8,625 nucleotides of DNA from Candidatus Omnitrophota bacterium (GCA_023136735.1 JAGLQQ010000017.1:1-8625), one strand, 5' to 3'; shown: positions 1 through 6,597, counted from the first letter of the stretch. Notes: generated by a model from the sequence alone, not told the origin. Program-made: numbers and translations.

Positions 1-1
1 C

Positions 2-18
2 GTCCGCCTTAGGCGGAC
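2..18. repeat. GC-rich perfect inverted repeat (hairpin 1)
   Basis: GTCCGCC (2-8) and GGCGGAC (12-18) are perfect reverse complements around a TTA loop, giving a strong 7-bp GC-rich stem in an AT-rich setting. No T-run follows on the + strand, so it does not look like a standard terminator in that direction. The - strand continuation lies outside the window. It may be a copy of a short dispersed hairpin repeat or the end of an upstream transcription unit. Confidence 0.6.
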
Positions 19-30
19 TGCGAGGAAATC

Positions 31-62
31 AGTCGATTTTTACACATCCTTGTAAATCGACT
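31..62. repeat. Imperfect inverted repeat (hairpin 2)
   Basis: AGTCGATTTTTACA (31-44) pairs with TGTAAATCGACT (51-62) around the loop CATCCT. The arms match fully apart from two extra T residues bulged in the left arm. It sits 12 bases after hairpin 1, so the two could form one structured element. Neither side is followed by a T-tract, which argues against an intrinsic terminator. The 5' region of the first gene (63-144) shows no convincing promoter; the weak hexamers near 50-79 are poorly matched or badly spaced. Confidence 0.55.
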
Positions 63-144
63 AATTAAAATCCGTAAATGCAATTCCCCCTATCTGTTTG
101 ATGAGCGAAGAAAAAGTGTTTTCTATCTAGGAGTTGGGGAGCAT

Positions 145-864
145 ATGACTTTATTGACTTATCTAATAGCGATAACTACCTTTTTTATTGGGATATTCTT
201 AGGGTATACAATAAGTAAAAAGGAAGACAAAATCAGAAGTAAACAGGTCTGGAGCAGGGTGCAAAGGCGCAATATTATGAGAACAATAAATGCGCTTGTA
301 TCAGCAATTGATTTTAAGGATCATTTAACCAGAAATCACTCAGACAGCGTGAAGCACTATGCTTGTGTTATAGCAAAAAAGATGGGAATGCCTGATAAAG
401 AAATTGCCGGATTAAAAGAGGCCTGTAAGGTGCATGATTTGGGAAAAATCGGCGTACATGATAATATATTAACTAAGCCGGATAAGCTCACAGAAGAGGA
501 ATACAAAGAAATAAAGCTGCATTCCCTAGCAGGTGCGGTGATTTTAAAACCTTTTCATTTTTTGGATAAGGTTGTTAAAATGGTACGTCAGCATCATGAG
601 CGTTATGACGGCAAAGGCTATCCAGACGGTCTAAAAGGAGAAAAAATCTGTCTCTCAGCAAGGATTATGGCTGTTGCCGATAGTTTTGAGGCAATGACCA
701 CCGACCGGACTTATCGTAAGCGAATGAGTCTGGAAGCTGCGATTGATGAACTCAAAAAATACAAGGGAACTCAATTTGACCCTGCTGTTGTAGATGTATT
801 TATTAAACTCTTAAAGGAAGAGCCGGAAATTCTCAAGCAAAGCGGAGAACAAAATAATGCCTGA
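145..864 (+). CDS. Membrane-anchored HD-GYP domain phosphohydrolase
   Basis: This 239-residue protein has one N-terminal hydrophobic segment (about residues 3-23) followed by a basic stretch, so it is probably anchored in the inner membrane with its catalytic domain in the cytoplasm. The rest is an HD-GYP domain. Visible metal and signature residues are H65, H97-D98 with K101 (HDLGK), H126, H150-H151, and D155-GKGYP to residue 160, with D179 in VADSFEAM. HD-GYP proteins usually hydrolyse cyclic di-GMP, and some act on other cyclic dinucleotides. The intact signature predicts activity, but the substrate is inferred. There is no GGDEF, PAS, GAF or receiver domain, so any sensory input would have to come through the membrane segment or a partner. 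A purine-rich Shine-Dalgarno stretch (TAGGAG 128-133, GGGGAG 136-141) precedes ATG 145. Its end overlaps argS by 8 bases, suggesting coupled translation. Confidence 0.88.
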   Translation: MTLLTYLIAITTFFIGIFLGYTISKKEDKIRSKQVWSRVQRRNIMRTINALVSAIDFKDHLTRNHSDSVKHYACVIAKKMGMPDKEIAGLKEACKVHDLGKIGVHDNILTKPDKLTEEEYKEIKLHSLAGAVILKPFHFLDKVVKMVRQHHERYDGKGYPDGLKGEKICLSARIMAVADSFEAMTTDRTYRKRMSLEAAIDELKKYKGTQFDPAVVDVFIKLLKEEPEILKQSGEQNNA

Positions 865-2563
865 TAAACTTAAAAGTATGATAGTTCAAGCAGTAAGTGA
901 GATATTAGACGACTTGAAGCTTGCTTCAAATGATATCGTGATAGAAATAGATGCACCTAAAGATACACAGTTTGGGGATTTTTCAACTAATATTGCTATG
1001 AAGCTGGCAAGAATTCTAAAGAAATCACCAATTGAAATTGCTGAGTTGATTCAGGATTTGATGCTTAAAAAGTTTAAAAAAATGTCCATTGATGGAAAAA
1101 TAAAAAAAGTGGAAGTAAAGCGCCCAGGGTTCATAAATATTTTCCTCTCAAGTGGTGCTCTTCATGATATCTTGAGGGTTATCAGCAAAGATGCAGAAGC
1201 GTTTGCCCGCAATACCCAAGGCGATGGGAAAAAAGTTCTTATTGAGTTTGTTAGTGCAAATCCTACTGGACCATTGAGTATAGCTCATGCCAGGCAGGCT
1301 GCTGTTGGAGATTGCCTGGGGAATATCCTGAATATTTGCGGATATGAAGTTAGCCGGGAATATTACATAAATGATGAAGGAAATCAAATAAAAAACTTGG
1401 GTCTGAGCCTTCAGGCGCGATATTTAGAAATATTGGGTAAAACAGTGAATTTCCCAGAGGACGGATATAAGGGAAAGTATCTATATGACCTTGCCCAAAA
1501 ACTTATTAAAGCTCAAGGACAAAAGTATTTGAATAATGATGGCTCGAAAGCGGTCGAATTTTTTTCAAATTATGCCGCAGGAGAGATACTTGGTCAAATT
1601 AAGGAAGAACTGGAACTTTTTGGAGTTACCTTTGATAGTTGGTATAGCCAAAAAAATCAGATCACTCCTCAGCGAATCAGCGAGGCAATCAAAGAACTCA
1701 CGAGTAAGGGATATATATATGAAAAGGATGGAGCAACATGGTTTAAATCTACTCAATTCAAAGATGATAAGGATAGGGTGATTATCAAAAGTGATGGGTT
1801 GATGACATATCTCACGCCTGATATTGCTTATCATAGGGTAAAGTTTGAAAGAGGTTTTGATAAGCTTATAAATATCTGGGGGCCAGACCATCATGGCTAT
1901 ATAAATAGACTTAAAGCATCAGTTTGCGCATTGGGGCACTGCCCTGAGGACTTATCAATATTGATTATTCAGTTGGCGACATTGTCTAGAGGTGGTACCC
2001 CTGTGGTTATGTCTACGAGAGCGGGTGAATATATTACACTGGCAGAGCTTATGCAGGAAGTGGGCAAAGATGCTGCGAGATTCTTTTTTCTTATGCGACG
2101 TTGCGATTCGCAACTGGAATTTGATTTGGAACTTGCTAAAAAGCATTCAATGGAGAATCCAGTTTATTATGTACAGTATGCACATGCTCGCATAAGCGGT
2201 ATCAGAAAGCTTTTTTCTGAACTGGCTGATGAGGGGGCTCTGGGTGACATAAAAGAACCTCTTGAAGCGGGAAGGCTTTGCGCTATTAGTGAAGAAGACG
2301 CGAGTATTTTAATAAAAAAACTTAATTGTTTCCCTGATGTTTTGATAAATTGCTGTGAAAGTTTAGATCCTCAGTCCTTGAGTACATATCTAAGAGAGTT
2401 GGCAGGAGATTTTCATGCCTTTTATAACAAGCATAGGATATATACGGAGGGCAAGGAAAATATTGAGCAGTCACTGTCCAGATATTTTTTAATAGATTCA
2501 GTGGGAAAAGTGATAGCTTTAGGTTTGAAAATAATGGGTGTTGTTGCGCCCTCGGAGATGTAA
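857..2563 (+). CDS. argS: Arginyl-tRNA synthetase
   Basis: A complete 568-residue class I synthetase that charges tRNA-Arg in the cytoplasm, close to the usual bacterial ArgRS length. The first ~110 residues fit the N-terminal tRNA-recognition domain. The catalytic core has SANPTGPL (133-140), followed by the HIGH-equivalent SIAH (141-144), which keeps only the second histidine. It continues with YYINDEGNQ (169-177), WGPDHHGYI (341-349) and, at the KMSKS position, VMSTRAG (384-390). The C-terminal helical DALR anticodon-binding domain starts near NPVYYVQYAHAR (434-445), and the protein ends in APSEM, resembling the APERM-type end typical of ArgRS. The start is supported by GCGGAG at 842-847, nine bases before ATG, and lies inside the upstream gene. 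Only 2 bases separate its stop from lpd. The altered HIGH and KMSKS motifs are within known ArgRS variation, so activity is expected. Confidence 0.96.
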   Translation: MPDKLKSMIVQAVSEILDDLKLASNDIVIEIDAPKDTQFGDFSTNIAMKLARILKKSPIEIAELIQDLMLKKFKKMSIDGKIKKVEVKRPGFINIFLSSGALHDILRVISKDAEAFARNTQGDGKKVLIEFVSANPTGPLSIAHARQAAVGDCLGNILNICGYEVSREYYINDEGNQIKNLGLSLQARYLEILGKTVNFPEDGYKGKYLYDLAQKLIKAQGQKYLNNDGSKAVEFFSNYAAGEILGQIKEELELFGVTFDSWYSQKNQITPQRISEAIKELTSKGYIYEKDGATWFKSTQFKDDKDRVIIKSDGLMTYLTPDIAYHRVKFERGFDKLINIWGPDHHGYINRLKASVCALGHCPEDLSILIIQLATLSRGGTPVVMSTRAGEYITLAELMQEVGKDAARFFFLMRRCDSQLEFDLELAKKHSMENPVYYVQYAHARISGIRKLFSELADEGALGDIKEPLEAGRLCAISEEDASILIKKLNCFPDVLINCCESLDPQSLSTYLRELAGDFHAFYNKHRIYTEGKENIEQSLSRYFLIDSVGKVIALGLKIMGVVAPSEM

Positions 2564-2565
2564 CT

Positions 2566-3939
2566 ATGAGCAAGATTTATGACATTGCTGTTTTAGGTTC
2601 TGGTCCTGGAGGATATGTTGGGGCACTGCGCGCAGCAACATTGGGATTATCTGTTTGCTTAATTGAAAAGGGGGATTTGGGCGGAGTGTGCTTGAATGCA
2701 GGCTGTATACCAACAAAAATCCTATTGAGAAGTGCTCATTTTCTTCATGAGGTCAAAAATGCGTCTGCTCTTGGAATTAAAGTGGATAATGTTGGTTTTG
2801 ACTTTGATGTCATCATGGGGAGAAAAGAGAAGGTAGTAGATCAATTAAAAAAAGGTATATTGTATTTATTGAAAAAACGCGGTGTAGCTATTGTGACTGG
2901 CTCTGGAAAGATTACGAGCTTGAATACAATTGAAGTCCAGGGGCAGACAATAAGATTTAAAAATTGTATTATAGCTGTAGGATCAAAACCCGCTGAGTTG
3001 CCAGCTATAAAGTTTAGTGAGAAATCCGGGGTATTCTCAAGTCGAGATATGCTAAAAATAAAGGATATACCAAAAAGTCTCCTGATTATTGGAGGGGGCG
3101 TTATCGGTTGTGAATTTGCCGATATATTTAACAGTTTGGGCTGTGATATTACGATTGTAGAATTGACCGATCAGATTCTTCCCAACGAAGATATTGATAT
3201 TGCCCTCAGCCTTGAAAAAGAATTAAAGAAACGGGGAATTAAAATACTTACCAATACAAAGGTGACTCAGTTAAAGGAACTCAATGCTGGCGGATTTGAT
3301 ATTCAGACGGATGATAAAAAAAATATTATTTGCGAAAAAATTCTTCTGGCAGTAGGCAGAGTTCCTAATGGACTTGATTGCGGATTAGAAGCAGTTGGGA
3401 TAAAGCATAATAACGGAACTATTGAAGTTAATGCGAGTATGCGAACGAATATTGATAATTTTTATGCCGTGGGTGATGTTCTGGGGAAGACATATCTTGC
3501 GCATGTAGCAAGCCATGAGGGGATAGTTGCTGGAGAAAATATTGCAGGTAACCCCTTTAAGATGAATTATGACTTTGTCCCCCGTTGTGTGTATACAAAC
3601 CCTGAGGTTGCAAGCGTAGGAATGAGTGAAGCAATGGCAGTAGAGAAAAATATTAAAATAAAAGTAGGGAAGTTCCCGCTTTTGGCAAATGGCCGAGCTG
3701 CTGTTGAAAATAAGAATCAGGGCATGGTAAAGCTGATAAGCGATAGCGATGACAATATTATAGGAGGTGCCTTGTGTTCATCACTTGCCAGTGAACTTAT
3801 TCATGAGGTTTGCGTTGCTATGGAATCTGGAATAAAGAGTTCGAAATTCTCTGAAATTATCCATGCTCATCCCACAATATCTGAGTCGATAATGGAAGCA
3901 GCAAAGGATATAAACTTAAAAGCGATCCATAAAATCTAA
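2566..3939 (+). CDS. lpd: Dihydrolipoyl dehydrogenase (E3)
   Basis: This 457-residue flavoprotein disulfide reductase oxidises protein-bound dihydrolipoamide and passes electrons through FAD to NAD+. All hallmarks are present: the FAD-binding GSGPGG (11-16), the redox disulfide C42-LNAG-C47, the NAD-binding GGGVIG (176-181), the second FAD motif YAVGD (300-304), and the C-terminal dimer-domain HAHPTISE (433-440) with the H435/E440 catalytic dyad. The HPT-x-SE dyad and CLNAGC disulfide favour Lpd over glutathione or mercuric reductase. There is no fused lipoyl domain at the N-terminus, which starts directly with the FAD fold. CGGAG at 2553-2557 lies 8 bases before ATG, and the gene follows argS by 2 bases, so it is probably translated from the same message. 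No 2-oxoacid dehydrogenase E1/E2 or glycine-cleavage gene adjoins it; the only visible partner is the small lipoyl protein 115 bases downstream. Confidence 0.95.
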   Translation: MSKIYDIAVLGSGPGGYVGALRAATLGLSVCLIEKGDLGGVCLNAGCIPTKILLRSAHFLHEVKNASALGIKVDNVGFDFDVIMGRKEKVVDQLKKGILYLLKKRGVAIVTGSGKITSLNTIEVQGQTIRFKNCIIAVGSKPAELPAIKFSEKSGVFSSRDMLKIKDIPKSLLIIGGGVIGCEFADIFNSLGCDITIVELTDQILPNEDIDIALSLEKELKKRGIKILTNTKVTQLKELNAGGFDIQTDDKKNIICEKILLAVGRVPNGLDCGLEAVGIKHNNGTIEVNASMRTNIDNFYAVGDVLGKTYLAHVASHEGIVAGENIAGNPFKMNYDFVPRCVYTNPEVASVGMSEAMAVEKNIKIKVGKFPLLANGRAAVENKNQGMVKLISDSDDNIIGGALCSSLASELIHEVCVAMESGIKSSKFSEIIHAHPTISESIMEAAKDINLKAIHKI

Positions 3940-3978
3940 GTTTGAAAAATTATTTTTTACCAAATTGCAAAATCACTC

Positions 3979-4007
3979 TTGAAAAAAAATCTTTATCATG
4001 CTAGTAT
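3979..4007 (+). promoter_or_regulatory. Sigma70-type promoter with extended -10 for the lipoyl-lrp unit
   Basis: TTGAAA (3979-3984) and TAGTAT (4002-4007) are separated by exactly 17 bases, and a TG at 3999-4000 makes an extended -10. The predicted start is near 4014, giving a leader of about 40 bases before ATG 4055. An 8-base palindrome TATTAATA (4005-4012) overlaps the -10 and start region and could be an operator, but it is short and AT-rich. No terminator-like hairpin lies between lpd and this promoter, so read-through from lpd is possible. Confidence 0.6.
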
Positions 4008-4054
4008 TAATAGTGTTAGGTAAAATTAAAAATGAACTTTAGGAGGAATTAGCA

Positions 4055-4297
4055 ATGATTGACATTGTGATGCCGGATTTAGGTGAAGAATTTGAAGAAG
4101 CAATAATATCTTTTTGGCTAGTTGAAACAGGAGAGCATGTTACTGAAGGCAAGGACATTGTAGAGGTCACAACGGAAAAAGCTACTTTTGGCGTTCCTGC
4201 TAGCTGTGCGGGTGTAATAACGGAGATTCTCGCAATTGAAGGGGAAAGTGTGCCGGTAGGAAATATTTTGGCTCGGATAGATGAGGAGGAACGTTGA
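4055..4297 (+). CDS. Stand-alone lipoyl-domain carrier protein
   Basis: This 80-residue protein is essentially one biotinyl/lipoyl-attachment domain of the type found at the N-terminus of 2-oxoacid dehydrogenase E2 subunits. It begins with the characteristic MPDLGE (6-11). The hairpin EVTTEKATFGVPAS (37-50) places the modifiable lysine at K42, flanked by T40-E41 and A43 as in lipoyl domains rather than the MKM of biotin carriers. GVITEILAIEGESVPVGNILARI completes the half-barrel. No peripheral subunit-binding or acyltransferase domain follows; the gene simply stops. It is presumably cytoplasmic and, if lipoylated, would carry acyl groups or electrons. Lpd just upstream could reoxidise it. An ideal AGGAGG (4041-4046) sits 8 bases before ATG. 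The partner enzyme cannot be told from this window. Its fold is distinct from GcvH, which is longer. Confidence 0.88.
   Translation: MIDIVMPDLGEEFEEAIISFWLVETGEHVTEGKDIVEVTTEKATFGVPASCAGVITEILAIEGESVPVGNILARIDEEER
4284..4290 (+). promoter_or_regulatory. Shine-Dalgarno of the Lrp-family gene, inside the lipoyl gene
   Basis: AGGAGGA lies in the last codons of the lipoyl gene (its DEEER end), 8 bases before ATG 4299. It decides the start of the regulator: an in-frame ATG at 4281 overlaps this element itself and has no upstream site of comparable quality. The lipoyl stop (4295-4297) is separated from the new start by a single base, the usual arrangement for coupled translation. Confidence 0.75.
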
Positions 4298-4298
4298 T

Positions 4299-4784
4299 AT
4301 GGACGAAATTCTGGAAGTTTTAGAAAATGATGCGCGTATGAGCGCTGAAGAGATTGCTAAATGCTTAAAACAAGATGCCAAGTCTGTTAAGAAAAAAATA
4401 AAAAAATATGAGAAAGACGGAGTAATCGTCGGATACAAAACTGTTATTAATAAAGAGATGGTGAGATCTGAGCATCATGTAATCAGGGCCTTGATCGAGG
4501 TGAATGTTTTACCTCAAAAAAATCTTGGATTTGATCATATCGCCGAAAGAATATATAAATTTACGGAGGTAACTAGTTGCTCTTTGCTTTCAGGCACCTA
4601 TGATTTATTGCTTGTTGTTGAAGGCAAGGATATGCAGACAATATCAAATTTTATTGCTGAAAAACTTTCTCCTATGGAAAATGTGAGGGGTACTACGACC
4701 CATTTTTTACTTAAAAAATATAAGGAAAACGGAGTTATTCTGAAAACTAAAGAGAGTAATAAACGTATTGCGATATCCTACTAA
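4299..4784 (+). CDS. Lrp/AsnC-family transcriptional regulator
   Basis: Read from ATG 4299 this is a 161-residue protein, the usual size for the Lrp/AsnC family. Residues about 1-45 form the winged helix-turn-helix (AEEIAKCLKQDAKSVKKKIK, then the wing DGVIVGYKTVIN). Residues about 60-143 form the effector-binding and oligomerisation (RAM) domain, with VTSCSLLSGTYDLLLVVEG at 91-109 and the closing TTTHFLLKKYKE near 132-143. Such proteins are dimers or higher assemblies that bind AT-rich DNA and usually sense amino acids. An in-frame ATG at 4281 would add six residues but is less likely (see the internal Shine-Dalgarno entry). It is co-transcribed with the lipoyl gene and sits upstream of an aminotransferase, a common neighbourhood for this family. 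Regulation of that enzyme and of its own promoter is inferred. The last ~15 residues, basic and unconserved-looking, extend past the RAM domain. Confidence 0.9.
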   Translation: MDEILEVLENDARMSAEEIAKCLKQDAKSVKKKIKKYEKDGVIVGYKTVINKEMVRSEHHVIRALIEVNVLPQKNLGFDHIAERIYKFTEVTSCSLLSGTYDLLLVVEGKDMQTISNFIAEKLSPMENVRGTTTHFLLKKYKENGVILKTKESNKRIAISY

Positions 4785-4787
4785 AAA

Positions 4788-4817
4788 GGGGCTAGGTTTT
4801 AGGGAATAGGGTGTAGG
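4788..4817 (+). other. Clustered G-tracts after the regulator gene (possible two-tetrad G-quadruplex)
   Basis: Five G-runs occur in 30 bases: GGGG (4788-4791), GG (4795-4796), GGG (4802-4804), GGG (4809-4811) and GG (4816-4817), joined by loops of 3-5 A/T-rich bases in the pattern TAGG or TAGGG. They begin three bases after the stop codon of the regulator. If the RNA runs on into the aminotransferase, this lies in its leader. A quadruplex is only a possibility, since two of the runs are just two Gs long. Confidence 0.35.
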
Positions 4818-4825
4818 ATGAATAA

Positions 4826-4831
4826 TATAAT
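4826..4831 (+). promoter_or_regulatory. -10-like hexamer upstream of the aminotransferase
   Basis: TATAAT is a perfect match to the -10 consensus, 74 bases before ATG 4906. No good -35 lies 16-18 bases upstream (GGAATA at 17), and there is no TG extension. In such AT-rich DNA a chance match is quite possible, so the aminotransferase may be read from here or from the upstream lipoyl-lrp promoter. No hairpin terminator is visible in the 121-base gap. Confidence 0.3.
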
Positions 4832-4905
4832 AGATCATATAAAAAAAAGAGACCGCTACTTAATAACTAATTGATTATAAAGTTAATGGCAGAGAAAAAT
4901 ATATA

Positions 4906-6111
4906 ATGAAAAAGACAGGAAATAAAGTGGATACAAGTAATTTAATATCAAGAAAAGTGAAGAAACTTGCCCCCTCAGGTATTAGGGCTTTTTTCGACCT
5001 GGTATTGGGGATGGAAGATGTGGTCAGCTTGGGTGTTGGCGAGCCGGATTTTGTAACCCCGTGGAATATTAGAGAAACAGGAATATTCTCTATTGAACAG
5101 GGATTTACTTCATATACTTCAAATAAAGGACTTTATAAGCTAAGGTTGATTATTCACCGAATGCTTAAACAGAGTTTTGGTCTAGAGTATTGTGCTCAAG
5201 ATGAGATGCTTATAACAGTAGGGGTTTCTGAGGCGCTGGATTTGGCTATGCGGGCGATTATTAACCCCGGAGATGAAATTATAGTTCCTGAACCTTGTTA
5301 TGTTTCGTATGGTCCTGTGGTTGAACTGGCAGGAGGTAACCCGGTTTTTTTGCCGACCAAGCAGAAGGATGGGTTCAAAATTACTCCAAGTATGCTTGAC
5401 GGAGCCTGCAATAAGAAAACAAAAGCTATACTTCTAAATTATCCGTCTAATCCGACAGGATCAACATATTCTAAAGTTGAGCTTGAAAAGATAAATAAGG
5501 TTTGTAAAAAACATAAATTAATTGTTATTAGTGATGAAGTTTACGGTGACCTAACTTATGATTGTGAGCACGTGCCTTATCCTACTCTTAAGGGTGCTAA
5601 GGATTATACTCTTTATCTCAATGGACTATCAAAAGCATATGCAATGACCGGATGGCGAATAGGCTATGCCTGCGGGCCTAAACCGATAATTGCGGCGATG
5701 ACAAAAATACATCAATACACGATTCTTTGTGCAACAATAACCAGTCAAATGGCTGCGTGCGAGGCTTTACATTCTGGGGGCCGTAGCTTGAAAGAAATGA
5801 AACGTGAGTACAAGCGTAGGAGAGAATTTATGTATAAGAATCTCAACGAGATGGGACTTATATGTTCAAAACCGCGAGGGGCTTTTTATATATTTGCACA
5901 AATTGAAGCATCAGGGATGAATTGTCTGGAATTTGCAAGCAAACTTTTAGAAGAGGAAAAGGTTGCAGTAGTGCCAGGAGTCGCTTTTGGCTTAAGTTAT
6001 GATAATTATGTGCGCATGTCATATTCAACAGGATATCCTCAGTTGAAAGAGGCGGTAATTAGAATGAAGAAGTTTATGGGGCGACACCAAAAGAATATCA
6101 AAAGGAAGTAG
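4906..6111 (+). CDS. Fold-type I (class I/II) aminotransferase, PatA-like
   Basis: This PLP-dependent enzyme has 401 residues, with the complete class I/II motif set. SLGVGEPDFVTP (41-52) is the substrate-side strand and SYTSNKG (69-75) follows. YPSNPTG (179-185) contains N182, D210 with Y213 (SDEVYG) binds the cofactor, and SKAYAMTGWRIGY (242-254) carries the Schiff-base lysine K243 and R251. R370 in YVRMSYS is the likely substrate carboxylate arginine. The overall pattern resembles Bacillus PatA and archaeal aspartate aminotransferase-like enzymes. The amino donor could be aspartate, glutamate, alanine or an aromatic residue, and sequence alone does not settle it. ATG 4906 has only a weak purine stretch upstream. 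GTG 4927 (V8) has AGGA six bases before it and is a credible alternative start that keeps every motif. The preceding Lrp-family gene is its likely regulator. Confidence 0.92.
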   Translation: MKKTGNKVDTSNLISRKVKKLAPSGIRAFFDLVLGMEDVVSLGVGEPDFVTPWNIRETGIFSIEQGFTSYTSNKGLYKLRLIIHRMLKQSFGLEYCAQDEMLITVGVSEALDLAMRAIINPGDEIIVPEPCYVSYGPVVELAGGNPVFLPTKQKDGFKITPSMLDGACNKKTKAILLNYPSNPTGSTYSKVELEKINKVCKKHKLIVISDEVYGDLTYDCEHVPYPTLKGAKDYTLYLNGLSKAYAMTGWRIGYACGPKPIIAAMTKIHQYTILCATITSQMAACEALHSGGRSLKEMKREYKRRREFMYKNLNEMGLICSKPRGAFYIFAQIEASGMNCLEFASKLLEEEKVAVVPGVAFGLSYDNYVRMSYSTGYPQLKEAVIRMKKFMGRHQKNIKRK

Positions 6112-6123
6112 AAGGAGGAGTAT

Positions 6124-6597
6124 ATGTTTCTTAAGGCCTTAAATAAGATAGGATTTGCTTTAGTCGCGGTTTTTCTCATATTGACAACATGGGCCTATGC
6201 TCAGGACGATGAGATATACGGCAGGAGAAAGTCACTGAAGCTTGAAGTAAAAAGCGAAAAAATGATAAATGTTGTCGATAAGCCGGTAGTGATAGAGATA
6301 GTTTTAAGGAATATGATTGATGAATCTCTTGAAATAGTTGAACCAGCTATCGATACAAATTCTTTTTTGATTGAGATCACTATGCCGAACGGAAAGAAGG
6401 ATAAATTACTTGATATTTACGGTTTGAAGCTTAAAACAATCAGGCTTTATCCAAAAAAAAGGCTTAAATTTAAAACGAAATTTATCCCGGAGATTACGGG
6501 GCCTTATGATATAGAGGTCAGATATAATGGTTTTGTCGAAGAAAAGCTTGAAGCTGAAATCGTTACTGTTTTTGTAGTTAATTCCTCAGGGGAATAA
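6124..6597 (+). CDS. Small exported beta-rich protein of unknown function
   Basis: I do not recognise this 157-residue protein. It begins with a clear Sec signal peptide: K4/K8, a hydrophobic core at about residues 10-22, and AYA at 24-26, so cleavage is expected after A26 before QDD. There is no cysteine after the cleavage site, so it is not a lipoprotein. The mature ~131 residues alternate short hydrophobic strands with charged turns (LKLEVKSEK, PVVIEIVLRN, FLIEITMPNG, GPYDIEVRYNG), which suggests an immunoglobulin-like beta-sandwich of the kind seen in periplasmic adhesion or inhibitor-like domains. No catalytic motif is visible. AAGGAGGAG (6112-6120) precedes ATG 6124, and the gene starts 12 bases after the aminotransferase stop, so the two are probably co-transcribed. 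It ends in tandem TAA stops. Co-location with a metabolic enzyme gives no clear functional hint. Confidence 0.8.
   Translation: MFLKALNKIGFALVAVFLILTTWAYAQDDEIYGRRKSLKLEVKSEKMINVVDKPVVIEIVLRNMIDESLEIVEPAIDTNSFLIEITMPNGKKDKLLDIYGLKLKTIRLYPKKRLKFKTKFIPEITGPYDIEVRYNGFVEEKLEAEIVTVFVVNSSGE

Noticed and set aside
39..79. Promoter for the HD-GYP/argS/lpd cluster (TTTACA 39-44 with TAAAAT 66-71, or TTGTAA 50-55 with GTAAAT 74-79)
   Set aside because: The first pair has a 21-base spacer and the second has a poor -10; transcription may start upstream of the window.
1148..1387. Antisense open frame within argS
   Set aside because: It lies wholly inside argS, has no Shine-Dalgarno or recognisable domain, and the argS frame carries clear conserved motifs here.
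1536..2573. Several overlapping frames on both strands inside argS
   Set aside because: They are shadows of the coding frame with low-complexity or cysteine-rich translations and no domain evidence.
3940..3978. A-T palindrome after lpd as a terminator (AAAAAT-T-ATTTTT)
   Set aside because: The loop would be one base and the stem has no G-C pairs, so it cannot form a stable terminator.
4118..4438. Antisense frame over the lipoyl and lrp genes
   Set aside because: Both sense genes have intact domains and good Shine-Dalgarno sites; the antisense translation shows no family resemblance.
4860..4880. AT-rich dyad TTAATAACTAATTGATTATAA as an Lrp operator
   Set aside because: Only about six of ten pairs match, which is near expectation for this composition.
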